A stretch of 64,000 nt of DNA from Leucaena leucocephala (Eukaryota > Streptophyta > Magnoliopsida > Fabales > Fabaceae), in contig CM073535.1 in NCBI GenBank assembly GCA_037074615.1, positions 3,100,001-3,164,000 on the forward strand, read 5' to 3'. A program made the position numbers and the translations under genes. Within the stretch, counting starts at the first letter, position 1. Each line of letters opens with the position of its first letter. This document shows, in pieces, positions 1 through 11,473 of the stretch. Under the pieces are notes generated by a model. It was given only the letters and a program-made list of their open reading frames with translations, did not search any database and was not told the DNA's origin.

Positions 1-765
1 TTGTTATCGATATCCAAGGATATTTTATTTCATCAATTTTTTTTGAAGAATTAATCACTAGAAATTAAAAAAAATCCTATAACAAATTAATACCATATAA
101 TATAACTTGGTCTATAATATCATTCTCTTTTTTCTTTTTCTTTTGATAAAGTACATATGATATCCAGTCAATATGTGGAAATTAATTAGGTAAAGATTAT
201 TAAAATAAATTTTAATTTTCTAATAAAATATATACTATGGACATGTAATTTATTCGAATTTAAAATATAATATTTAAAAGATTTAGAACATTATATTTAA
301 ATAACTCAATTATTTCTATATGTTTTTAATCTGTTTTTTTTTTTTTGCTTTATACATAGTTTACATATACTGGTATTGAAGGCACATGAAGGGGATTTCC
401 TGTGATCTTCCCGTGACGATTGAAACAAACCTGGGCCGAAAATAATGCATAAGAATTAATGGATGAGCAAGGTGGGCGACAACAAACAAGCATCATATCT
501 ATTCCTATAATTTATTTAATTAGTCTGCCATAACTGACTTTATCATTGGTTGCTAGTGATCAGCAGCCACTCTGATATGGTGTCTGTTATATTAATTAGC
601 CGATCTTCTAAGCTTCATTATTTACCATAATCCTAATTAATCATGACCGGCCATGTCTGTCACAAACACCCTCAACATATCGCATCCATCACTCTCAATA
701 ATTCTTACTAAATTATTCACACTTGAGCACCATATATTCTATTCCCACTCAGATCTCTTTTTCTC

Positions 766-804
<39 letters not shown>

Positions 805-1961
805 GCGTATGATATATATCTTCAATAACACATGCTTGAGGTTTTATTTTGTAATAAAATTGGCGACTTGTGTGCTGTTCTTGAAGTTGCACGTGGAAGT
901 GGGGATCTCCACCCTGGCCCATCTGACAATCCAGTTTTAGTCTGCTAACCACTGCTTTACATCCATCTTAAGGAAGATTGTTCACCGTCTTTATTCGCTG
1001 TAACCAAGAAGAACTTAGCTCCAATCCACCGCCGCTTCATTAGTTTCTCTTTTTAATTCCTTTTTTCATTTGTGCTTGGTCAGAACTTTGAATCTATGAT
1101 TCATTCCCTTCATGTCATAGACTCGAAGAATTGTCATTCATCGCCTCGCCACCGATAAAATTAATTATTGCTGCAATTACCTTTGACGTCATCAAGAGTG
1201 CGGTTCATGTGCTTCTTTTGATCTCTTCCTCTCTATGTCTTGAATTATTAGTCCAAGCTTTGAAGCTAAGAATCCCCTTACCCCCCCTTATTAAAAGCAC
1301 TTTATTTTCTTAACCCCTGAAGATAATTGAGATGATTCCAACGGATCTAGCTAAAGAGTTAAAATGTAAATTTCTTCGAAAAATTGGATTGCACGGTACA
1401 TTTACAGGGGGCTGAACATGACTACATGAGTGTCACTATATGTCATATATTATTTTGTTTGATACTGATGTTTATGATTATAGATTAATTATAATGGATA
1501 TGGAGTTTGATATGAATTACTCCGTTCCTCATTCCTAAATAATTCGGTTTATTTAGTATGTAACTTGAACAAAAAAAAAACACAAATAACTCATATTTAT
1601 TAAAATCCAAAATACTGGAAATATTGTATTGTTATTCACTTATTCTCGAATTTTTCAGACCGGCAAGTTCTAGATAACGATTCCCGACCAAACACTCGCC
1701 GTCGTCGAAAGCCACGTACCAACAATTGGCTCTAGGGCCATAGTTGTCAGCTATGTCGAGCGAGTAGTTTACCTATTCCACACTCGCACCTGTCACCAGG
1801 TTTTACGGTTCGCTAAACGACACCGTAGCCTGTCACACCCTCATCCCCCTCACCTCGGTCTCAGGCTTTTTAACAGTTTCCCCCTCTTTCTTTTCAAAAG
1901 GGTCACGCTCTTCACTTCGAATTTTCTTTGGCTCATTCCCGTGGTCTCGCTCTAAACATCT
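1..1961. other. AT-rich 5' flank without a supportable gene
   Basis: The stretch is AT-rich with scattered homopolymers and one microsatellite. The short open frames here (about 60-95 codons) have no recognisable domain or splice context, and one of them simply translates the AC repeat. The last 300 bases, about 1660-1960, are richer in C and pyrimidines and precede the HR-like gene start, so they probably hold its promoter and 5' leader. I see nothing else I can support. Confidence 0.6.
769..800. repeat. (AC)16 microsatellite
   Basis: Sixteen uninterrupted AC dinucleotides follow TCTCTAT and run into ATATGCG. The run generates a His/Thr-repeat open frame on the plus strand and a Val/Cys repeat on the minus strand, both artefactual. 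Confidence 0.97.
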
Positions 1962-4223
1962 ATGGCCTTCACTTCCTTTGTCGGCAGAGTCCTCTTCGCT
2001 TCTCTCTTCATACTATCTGCTTGGCAAGAGTAAGCCTTCTTCGAGGATCTCCTTTTTCCTTCCTTCTCCCTGTTTCCCGTGTTAGCTATTTTGCTTGATT
2101 CCTAGGAAAACTGTTGGGAAAGGAAGGTTTTATCTTATTATTAAAAAAAAAGACCTAATGTCTTGCATACCAAGTAAATCGAATTCAACTTTTGGGGTTC
2201 ATTGTGTCAGAATTGTGCCTAAGGTCTAGGGTAGCATCAACACTGGTTCATTAGAAGCAGAGGAATCAACACTGCTTTTAGGTATCTGTTGATGTTTGGG
2301 ATTGGAGGGGTGTCGTGGAAATGGTATTTTTTCTACCATGTCATGACTATATATTTAAAGCTCTGTAGCTTTATTTGCCAATAGGCGTAGTGTTTCGTTC
2401 TCGTTGTTTCAAATCTTGTACTCTGGGTTATGCTTGGTGGTGGTGGATGCTGTTGATAAGTGGAGATTCTTTGATAAAAAGTATTAAATAATATAACATA
2501 TTACTCAATTTAATATCTGCTATGGAAAATTTATAATAACAACTATGTTAAAAAAAATTGGAGATAAGCATTTTAAATATCTTATACTATGAATGCGAGA
2601 TGACAATTTTGAGCGAAGTGTTTGGGCAACATAAGTTTTGAACCTTCTTTTAGGCTTTTAGCTCGTTTAGGATACATTCCTCAGTGAAAGTTATATGCCT
2701 CTCTAGCCAATATGCCTAACTTTTAAATTAAAACCCAAATTTTTGTATACTATGTGCCATTTTTCTTGCCGTTTTCTTACTATCTTGCTAAAGCAGGATG
2801 TGTTGTTTTTCTATTGTTACTGATGCGTAATTGAGTTGTCCAGTGTATATTTTCAATTGTGTTTGAAACGTTGAAGTTTCTTTTCATCAACTGTTTTCAT
2901 TTCATAATTTCCCTTTATCATATAAAGATCTCCGATCGATTAAATATTCTATAATTGATAAAAAATAAAATAGAGAATAATAAAAAGAGAATAGAAAATA
3001 AATTAAAATTATACTTGATTACTCAAGTTTAAAATATAATCAAAATATAGCCCAATAAAATTGATGATCACCTTTATTTATAAGTAATAGATAATCATAA
3101 TTTTAATTAAATATTTAATACTAATAGATCATAATATCTAATCATGATATATATTATAATATATAATCTTAATATATCAAAATATATATTATGATATCTA
3201 ATCCTAATATAGCAAAATATCTAATATTAATTCTAATAAAATAATAAAACTATTTAAATTATTTATTTATGTTTTATATATCTAAAATCTACCAGCAACA
3301 GATGACATCCGTACTTTAAAAACATCATTTGTTTGTTTCATCAAGTTAAGGCATAGCCATGGTTGTGTTTATGAATCATTATCTTGTTTTGTGTCACATC
3401 ATCCTTGGCTTTCTTGAAAAATTTCTTCTGCTAATACTTGAGTTTTTTTGTTTTCTTCTTCCATTTTGATTTTGATAGGTTAAATGACTATGGTAAGGAT
3501 GGTGGACCAGCCGCACAAGCCTTGGGGCCAAAATTTCATACCTTTTCAAATCATATCTCAACTCACACTGGGATTGAATTGCCTAAAGTTGAAGTAAGAA
3601 ATGCATTTACATTCATCAAGCTGAAGTTAAGATGATGGTGGTTTTTCATTATAGACACATCCTTATCTTTGCTATTGTTCTCACCAGGTTAAAGATTTAG
3701 TCTCTGTTTCGATTTTCCTGAAAGGAGTTGGGAGTCCTTTGTTTTTGTTTGGCAATTCCCTTGGAGCTTATCTTCTGGTCTGTTGCTTGTTTTACTTGTC
3801 ACTATAATACTGCTCATACAAGTTTATCTAATCAGTCGGATGCCAAAACTGTGCTGTAATTTGTTTTCTATTTTGGGCAGCTTTTGCATCAAGCAATTTT
3901 TACTCCCTTGTTATGTGACTTCTACAACTACGACATTGAGACAAAAGAATTTACTGAGCATTTTCTCAAGTTTACCCAGGTTGGCATCACAGTTTATAAT
4001 TTGCAATTCTGAGCAATGATAATAACTGTTTTGCTTCTATGTTTTCTTATGATATTTATAAAATGCATTGGAATATTTGCGGATGGACTTGGTTGAATTA
4101 ATAGCGTTGTTGCATTTGCAGAGTTTGGCATTGTTTGGGGCATTGCTCTTCTATATAGGGATGAACAATTCAATGCCTAGGCGACAGCTGAGGAAGAAGA
4201 CTCCTAAAGATAAGACTGTTTGA
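1962..4223 (+). CDS. HR-like lesion-inducer family membrane protein
   Basis: Five exons, 1962-2029, 3479-3593, 3688-3777, 3881-3979 and 4122-4223, join in frame to 157 residues, the usual size for this plant family of small multi-pass membrane proteins. The start MAFTSFVGRVLFASLF is a hydrophobic segment followed by WQELNDYGKDGGPAA. A second hydrophobic stretch lies near SPLFLFGNSLGAYLL, a third near SLALFGALLFYIGM, and the tail is basic (RRQLRKKTPKDKTV). All junctions are GT-AG. Known of the family: members have been linked to hypersensitive-response-like cell death when expressed ectopically, and the basic C-terminus resembles an ER-retention tail; the native role is unclear. Intron 1 is long (about 1.45 kb) and AT-rich at 2.9-3.3 kb. 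Intron sequences resembling this gene reappear downstream of the dioxygenase copies. Identification rests on remembered family sequence and is confident; biochemical function is not. Confidence 0.88.
2920..3300. repeat. AT-rich imperfect repeat inside the HR-like gene intron 1
   Basis: This block inside intron 1 is almost pure A/T and contains several degenerate copies of ATATCTAAT / TAATCTTAATATA-type words. It looks like a degraded transposon piece, for example from an LTR, but I see no clear termini or target duplication. Confidence 0.4.
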
Positions 4224-5855
4224 ATTAGTTAATGCCTGAATAGTTGCCTTGTATACCAAGATTCACGTTGTAGTACCCAAAAGGAACAAATTAGGGAATT
4301 ACTGAACTGAAAAACAATTTCACCACGCCTGTGTTCGTCCGTGTATAATGTTCCTTCCTTTTATTGATGGTTGTGCACGTTTTCTGACCAGACTTAACTT
4401 TCAGGTCCACTATGTATCTCCAGTTTTATAGATCCTGTGGCTTATTGCCTGCCCATCAATACTTAATATGTGAATCATATTACTAGTTTTAGAGTTCAAG
4501 GTTACGAAACGTTCCTACATGTGTCTCTTTTACCGTTATACCAAAGACACATCAGGAATTTCAAGATGCAGTCATCAATGATGGATGAAAAAGTTCAATT
4601 TCACTGAAGCGGAGATGAACTCGTTATTGCATTATATATTTTTAAATTTTTAAATTAAACTTGATGTTATGTTGAGAGTAATAATTATAAACCTTAAAAT
4701 TAAACTAATAATTAAATTTAGAAAATAATATAAAAAAAAGAGAAAATTCAAATTCCGCAATTCCATTTCATATCCTGCCACGGGCTCATCACGCCCAGAA
4801 ACAAACTTCAACAGTATGCATGGGAAGATGTTAGAAAATGTCGAATAATCCGAACATCACACAAATGTTTTATGTTTTTCCAACCAATCCGAATGTTTCG
4901 TTACTTCCTCATTCGGAATTTTTATATTTCTTTTCTTTTTAAATCAATTTAACTACCTTAATTTTTGTTAGTCATAAATAACAAATTAATTTTAAAAGGA
5001 AATTGGTTTTATGATGGATAAAAATATCCGAATAAATTATCTTTAGAGTTCCACGTGTTCAAATCTTGCACTTCACTATGCCCGATAATTATAGCAATGC
5101 CTGAGTTTGACATACGACACGTGGCCCCCTAATGTTCTAGCACTTTCAGTCTGTTTATTTAGAACGAGGGCAGAGAAAAATGTGTGTGAATAATCCAAGC
5201 CTTCACGATAAACTTGGCTTTTCAATATAGTTACAACAAAATAAAGAATAAATTACAGCTGTACAGAGTACGTACCTACTACGACTAATTACATGATTAG
5301 CATCTTAACCTCATTCTCTAACATATGATCTTCAAAAGGGGCTTTGTCGTTTAAAATTTGCATATGCAACATACGTCTATATTATTTTTACGACAGTTCA
5401 CATATTAAATATATAAATTAATGTGGGTAAATTTTGTCCTTGCATTCATATGTAATATTATATTGAAAGAGGAATTACTTTTTTTTTATGGGTAAAAATA
5501 AATACTGGAATTAAACGAGTGTGATAAATAGTATTTCTTTAAAAAAAGTATTTTATCAAAATTATCTCATTCCTTCTTATTTTTTAAAGCGTGGCGGCCT
5601 AATGCTCTGGCATCTTCAGGCTTCAGCCTCAAAGTCGTCGGTCGCAGCTACCCTTTTTCCACCACTCTTTCTTCCTTCCTTTCTTCAACTATACTGCTGG
5701 AATTTCGGGTGCGCCTCTGATCTGCCCTCTCATCTTTTCTGTGTCCTTTGGTTCTTAACCATTTTATTTTGTTCTAGACCAGTAGTTCCATCTTTTCTGC
5801 CCCTTTTACCACTCTTTTATTTTATGTCTTCTTCTGTGAGTTTGGACGGCAGTAG
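4224..5855. other. Intergenic spacer, promoter and leader intron of dioxygenase copy 1
   Basis: The first part is the HR-like 3' region and AT-rich spacer. Two CACGTG G-boxes occur at 5052-5057 and 5118-5123, the second inside ACACGTGGC, an ABRE-like context. A pyrimidine-rich leader exon ends near 5708 in AATTTCG, followed by GTGCGCC. By comparison with copies 3 and 4, this is the donor of a leader intron (5709-5855) whose acceptor TAG lies three bases before the start codon at 5859. Confidence 0.55.
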
Positions 5856-5858
5856 GTG

Positions 5859-7187
5859 ATGGGTTCTTATAAGAAGCCGGAATCTGATAGATTGAGCCAG
5901 CTCAAAGCATTTGATGACACAAAAGCTGGGGTAAAGGGGTTAGTTGATGCAGGAGTCACCAAGATTCCTCTTTTATTCCATCATCCTGTAGATAAATTAG
6001 AAAAGCCTTCAAATTTGGGAGACACAAAACATGTTATTCCGGTGATAGACCTCACCGATGTTGATAAATGCCCCAACAAACGCCAAGAAATAGTTGAAAG
6101 AGTTAGGGAAGCTTCTGAGACATGGGGTTTCTTTCAAGTGCTCAATCATGGTATTCCTCTGCATGTTCTTGATGAGATTATGGATGGAGTACGAAGGTTC
6201 AATGAGCAAGATTTGGAGGTCAAAAAGAAACTATACACGCGTGATCTAACGAAACCTTTTTTGTATAATAGCAACTTTGATCTGTATAGTTCACCGGCTC
6301 TGAATTGGAGGGATACTCTTCGATGTTACATTGCTCCTAATACCCCAAAACCAGAAGAGCTGCCAGAAGTATGCAGGTATATGAGCCTCTTAACTAGTTC
6401 TGACGCATTCTAGATAATAACATATATACAGTTGAAGAATGTAAGATTTATTAAACTTTTTTCGTTTGTTTCTTGCACCTACCTGCAGAGACATACTACT
6501 AGAATATGGAAAATATGTAAAGAAATTGGGGATATTGGTATTTGAGTTATTATCTGAAGCTCTTGGTCTGAACCCCAACCATTTGAATGACATTGGTTGT
6601 GCTGAAGGACTTGCCACTTTTGGGCATTACTATCCTGCTTGTCCTGAACCAAACTTAACTATGGGAACCTCCAAGCACTGTGATAGTGATTTTCTCACAG
6701 TGCTTCTCCAGGACCATGTGGGTGGCCTTCAGGTTCTTTATCAGGACACATGGATTGATGTTCCACCTGTTCCTGGAGCTCTAGTTATTAACCTCGGTGA
6801 TCTTTTGCAGGCAATCTCTCTCTCTCTCTGTTTTTTCTTGCAACTTTCATATTAGAAGGAAACCATGGCGCCATTGTTTACTTGTTTTTCTTTGCTCAAG
6901 TGGCAATGCATTAATGTTGGTTCCTTGTATTGCAGCTGATAACAAATGATAGATTCAAGAGTGCAGAACACAGAGTATTGGCTAATCTTGAGGGTCCGAG
7001 AATATCTGTTGCTGGGTTCTTTAGGGAGGCTTTGAAGTCAGCACCAAGACCATATGGCCCCTTAAAGGAGCTATTATCTGAAGATAACCCTCCAAAATAT
7101 AGAGAAATCACTGTTGCAGAGTATGTAGCCTATTACTATGCGAAAGGGCTGGATGGGACTTCTGCTCTTTCACATTTCAAGATTTGA
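5859..7187 (+). CDS. 2OG-Fe(II) dioxygenase, ACC oxidase homolog type (array copy 1)
   Basis: Three exons, 5859-6376, 6489-6810 and 6936-7187, give 363 residues. The N-terminal DIOX_N domain holds HVIPVIDL and WGFFQVLNHGIP. The C-terminal double-stranded beta-helix carries the iron ligands H and D in SKHCDSDFL, the distal His in SAEHRVLAN, and the 2-oxoglutarate-binding Arg-x-Ser in GPRISVAGFF. The ATG at 5859 aligns with the MG start of the other copies; the upstream in-frame GTG is not a start. The second intron begins with GC instead of GT. Known of the family: ACC oxidase homologs, like E8-type proteins, are soluble oxygenases that use 2-oxoglutarate, ferrous iron and O2; most have no assigned substrate and they are not the ethylene-forming enzyme itself. 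This is the most divergent array copy (MGSYKKPESDRL start) and keeps every canonical motif, so it is probably functional. Confidence 0.9.
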
Positions 7188-8405
7188 GTTAAGCAATGTA
7201 ACGGATAAAAATTGTGTATCTTCAATAAAATAAACTGTTGAACTTGCTATTTAGCCAACGACAAAAAAACTATTAAACTCGGTGAGTTTGTGGCTTTGTT
7301 ATTTATTAAATAAATATCTGAAGTAGCAAAGGAAATAATAACAAACCCCTCCTATATGAATATTGATGTGGCCTTCAAACAAAATTTAGGAGTTGATCAA
7401 AATTTAGGCCCACACATAAAAAAATGTGTGGGCATGAAAGTGCTATAGCAAAATGCCAAGATGTCTCAAATACTCGATCATGGGAATGATGTGATATGCT
7501 TTTGTTTTTGGCATAAGGAGCTCTGGCTGGAGTCTCATGATACGAATTACTTCTTCAAACTTTTAAAGTATATACTAATTTGAAGAGTTAAAATCATTAA
7601 AGGATGCCTTATGTTATGCGTAATAGTACAAATTAACAGGAGATTGTTAGAGATTTCATGATGAAATGAATAAGGAAACTTCCAAATTCGTCTGCCTATA
7701 ATGTTCGTAGCTTCTGTTAGTTGTAAATTTTACGCCAACAACCTTATTTCCCAGTTTTAATCTTAATTCAAGTTTTCATCGAGCTCTTCACAACTATCCA
7801 CCATACGGGGATCCGACGAGGGTGAGGAAGACATTGTATATTATTTTATTTTTAAGGGTGGCGGCCAAGGAAATAACACGATATTAATGCTCTGGCACCT
7901 TCAGCCTCAGAGGCGCAGCGGCCCTCTCTTTCTCTCACAATCTTCCTTCTTTTCTTCATCATCCGTTGTGGCCAAGCAAGATAAGTGAAGTGAAGTGTAC
8001 TGATTATGCGTCTCTAATCTGCCCCCTTTTGTTTTTCTCCTATACTTTACTGGTTTTTGTTTCTCTTCAAAACCGGTTTTGCTGTTTAACCTCACCTATA
8101 CTTCCAAGTTTCTGGGCGCAAAAGCAATAAGGTCCTCTGTTTATACCATGCCCAACCTTAGCTTCTGCTTTAACTTCGATTATGAGTTTTCCAAACAACA
8201 ATTTTGTCAGTCGTTCTAGTACTGGTCAAATAACAAAATTAATACTGCAAAAAAAGACGAGTTTATAATGAACAGTGAGCAACGTTGGTTTGGTTGAAAT
8301 CAACATGACTAAATTGCAATGTATATTTGAACAACTAAAAGTGGCTACAGATATAAACTAAAACTAACTTGATACATTTATGCTGTATCTTATATCTAGG
8401 GCAAA
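7188..8405. other. Spacer and decayed leader region of copy 2
   Basis: No gene is visible here. The region from about 7870 repeats the leader motif seen before the other copies (GTGGCCAAGCAAGATAA, pyrimidine-rich tract). However, the segment that carries the leader donor in copies 3 and 4 (GCAATTTCAG followed by GTGC) is missing at about 8008. A TATATCTAG acceptor-like site lies directly before the copy 2 start codon. Confidence 0.5.
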
Positions 8406-9107
8406 ATGGGAATCACAAGGAAGTCAAAACCTGGGGAACAAAGGGAGCGCAAAGTATTTGATGGCACAAAAGCAGGTGTCAAGGGGCTAGTTGATGCAGG
8501 AGTCACCAAGATTACTCCTATGTTCCATTATCCTCTTGATCCATCTGAACAAGCTTCGAATTTGGGAGATACAAAGCACGTTATTCCAGTTATAGACCTC
8601 ACCGTTGTTGATAAAGGGCGCCAAAAGCGCCAAGAAATAGTTGAAAGAGTTAGGGAAGCTTCTGAGAGACGGGGTTTCTTTCAGGTGGTCAATCACGGTA
8701 TTCCTCTGCATGTTCTTGATGAGATTATAGATGGAGTGCGAAGGTTTCATGAGCAAAGATTTGAAGGTCAAAAGGGAACTCTACTCACGTGATCCAATGA
8801 AAACTTTTGTGTAATAGCAACTTTGATATGTACAGTTCACCAGCTTTGAACTGGAGGGATACTTTTATGTATTACATGGCTCCCAATCCTCCAAGACCAG
8901 AAGAGTTGCCCGAAATATGCAGGTATTTTCATTGCTTTTAGGCAAATTAGATCATATATAGTTGAGGGTTAAAAAGAGGGAGATTTTAGGTCTTTCTTCT
9001 TGTTTCTTTTTGGTTGCATCTACTTGCAGCGATATATTGCTAGAATACGGAGGACACATAATGAAATTGGGAGTATTGTTGTTGGAGTTATTATCGGAAG
9101 CTTTTAA

Positions 9108-10853
9108 GGCTATGTTTGATTTAATAAAAAAGAAGGGATGGTAGATTAATTTAAAGGAGGATAGGAAAAAATTAGAGAAATTATAAGTGTGAATGTAAGA
9201 AAGGAGAGATGATATTTTTTATTTAGTTTAGAAGAGGAGAGGAGGGTAATTAATAAAAAATTGATAAATATATTTTGATTATTTTATTTTTTTATTATTT
9301 TGACCCAATTCCATTTTTGATGCCGTAGGCATGAATGGTTTTCTAATTCTTGAAATTTCATCCCAAAAAAATATTACACACATCAGCTTTGTACAGACTT
9401 TGAGAGGAAGAGAATAGGAAAAAAACCCCCACCATCTGTTCTCCAAGGCTTCATTATTACACACTCGGAGACTCGACTATTACTTCTCTCTTTGAACATT
9501 CATGGATTCTCTCCTTGCTTTCTTCTGCTTTTCTTCTCCCCATAACCACCCTTCCTAGAAACCATTCCGATTCCTTCATCATTGTCATAAAACTCCACTC
9601 CCCAATACTTCCTTATTCTTCTTTTTCTGGAACCCCATTTTTATTCACTTCCACATCCTAAAAAAACCTTTCTATAGAGCCATTTTTGTTGTCTCCACAG
9701 AAACTAGGTACTCCCATCTTCATTTTTTGTTTGATTTCTTTATTTTGTTGTATTGTTCTTGTATTTTCATTCCAGAGCAATCGAGGCTATGAATATGAGA
9801 GAGTTGAAGTGTGTGGAAGCTTTTCTGAAAAAAGAAAATAATGACTAAGCTTTTCTGAGTGAGGGGGAGAGAGAGAACTTCGCGAGAGTAGAAGTAAGAG
9901 TGGAGAGCGTCGCTGGAGTTCAGGCTGAGGCTCGTGGCGTGCGTAGCCGCCATGCGTCGTCTGAACAAAAAATGAACACGGGTAGCATAGGAATATTTAA
10001 AAGTTATCATGGATAATTTTGTCAAAATTTCGTCACACTTCCAAAAACGCTCAATTTTAGAGTTTGTTTGGTTGAAGGGTTTTAAAGGAGAGAGAAAAAA
10101 AAAGTGTATTTAGTTGAAAAAAATAGAGGGAAGAGCGGAAATTTTTTGTCTTTTTATGGTCCCCTCCCCTCTCTCCCCTCCCCTCTAAAAGTGGGGATTT
10201 TGGAGGGGAGAGAAACTTTTGCCCCCTTTTGACTAAAATACCCCTAAATTTTTTTTAATATTCCAATTATACCCTTAAATTTTTTTTTATTTTTTTTACA
10301 TCTAATTTTTTTAATTGCATAATAATTATAATAAATTATAATAAAATTTAATAAGTATAATAAATTATTTATATATTATATTAAAATATATAATAATTAT
10401 AAAATTAATAAAAAATAATGTTAAAATTTTAACATATTTTTTATTTTTTTAATTTTATTATATATATAAATGAGATAAAAAAAATTTAAGATTTATAAAT
10501 TAAAAAATAATAATTTTAATATGAATATTTTAAATAAAGAATAAATAAATTTAAATAAAGAGATAAGAGTATTTTTATCAACTTTTAATTAACCCCCCTC
10601 CTCTCCCCTTCTGAACTAAACAAAAAACATTATTCATTAACCTCCCCTACCTTTTCCTACCCTCCTTTAAATTAACCTAATCTCCTCTCCCTTATAGTGA
10701 ATTAAACAAAGCCTTAGAAATATAAAAGAGTATAAGAAGAGAGCACAAGAGGACAAAATATTTTCCCTCCCTTCCTTTTCATTTTTTGAACTAAATATAA
10801 TTTTTTCTCCCCTCCCCTACTCTCCTTTTTAAAAACTTTCAATCAAATAATAC
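9108..10853. mobile_element. TIR transposon composite inserted in exon 2 of copy 2
   Basis: Exon 2 reads into GGCTATGTTTGATTTAAT at the left and resumes after CAATCAAATAATA at the right. The ends form a degenerate inverted repeat (left TATGTTTGATTTAA, right complement TATTATTTGATTGAA). Subterminal parts are G/A-rich on the left and C/T-rich on the right. No transposase is visible, so it is non-autonomous. The boundary is uncertain by about 5 bases, and a few host bases appear lost at the junction, so no clean target duplication is claimed. A second element of the same family is nested at 10060-10713. About 700 bases of unrelated pyrimidine-rich DNA lie between the left end and the nested element. 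Confidence 0.7.
10060..10713. mobile_element. Nested MITE with TTA target duplication (PIF/Harbinger-like)
   Basis: The left end GAGTTTGTTTGGTTG and the complement of the right end GGCTTTGTTTAATTC match at about 10 of 15 positions. TTA flanks both sides (10057-10059 and 10714-10716), a three-base target duplication typical of Tourist/Harbinger-type MITEs. The core is AT-rich without coding capacity. The right-hand 130 bases, complemented, closely resemble the left end of the surrounding element, so host and nested elements belong to one family in opposite orientation. Confidence 0.65.
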
Positions 10854-11473
10854 TGAACCCAAATCATTTGAAAGACATGGGTTTTGCTGAGGGGCTATTA
10901 GCTCTTGGCCATTACTACCCTGCTTGTCCCAAACCAGACTTGGGAACCACTAAGCACTCTGATAACGACGTTCTCACAGTACTTCTCCAAGACAACATAG
11001 GTGGCCTTCAGTTTTTTTACGACAACATATGGATTGATGTTACACCAGTTCCCGGAGCTTTAGTTGTTAACATTGGCGACCTTTTTCAGGCAAGCTCTCT
11101 ATTCTTTTTCATTTGGTTCATTGTTTTTCTTGCAGCTATGATTTGTTAGGGTAGAAGGAACTCAATGGTACTTGAAATCGAGCCTGACATGTGTTGGTAA
11201 TGGATAGTTTTGTGCAACTGCAGCTGATAACAAATGACGAAGTCAAGAGTGTAGAACCCAGAGTATTGGCCAGTCTTGAGGGTCCAAGAATATATGTAGC
11301 CAGCATTTTTAGCGGTGGTTTGAAGGCATCACCTAAGTTATTTGGACCCATAAAGGAGCTGTTATACGAAGAGAACCTTCCAAATATAGGGAAACTACTG
11401 TTGCAGAGTACTCTGCTTGCTTCAGGGCAAAAGGGCTGATGGGACTCCTGCTCTCTCTCATTTCAGGATTTGA

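Larger units (their letters stand above)
8406..11473 (+). pseudogene. Disrupted 2OG-Fe(II) dioxygenase (array copy 2)
   Basis: Recognisable exons are 8406-8932, 9030 to about 9107, about 10854-11089, and 11224-11473. Breaks compared with the sister copies: one extra A near 8757 shifts the frame after FHEQ, and two bases are missing near 8813. About 1.75 kb of transposon DNA splits exon 2 after LLSEA. Six bases are missing between CPKPDL and GTTKH, one base is missing near 11383, and one G of GGATGG is lost near 11433. Besides the breaks, the conserved Trp of WGFF is Arg, and the distal iron ligand His of VEHRVLA is Pro (VEPRVLA). Loss of the leader-exon donor upstream agrees with a dead gene. 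The remnant is still clearly alignable throughout, so the decay is moderately recent. Confidence 0.93.

Noticed and set aside
653..952. Overlapping 95- and 67-codon frames on both strands
   Set aside because: Both are translations of the (AC)16 repeat and its flanks, with no domain or splice context.
9279..10025. Minus-strand frames within the exon 2 insertion
   Set aside because: Low-complexity, no family resemblance. Complementary to pyrimidine-rich DNA between transposon ends.
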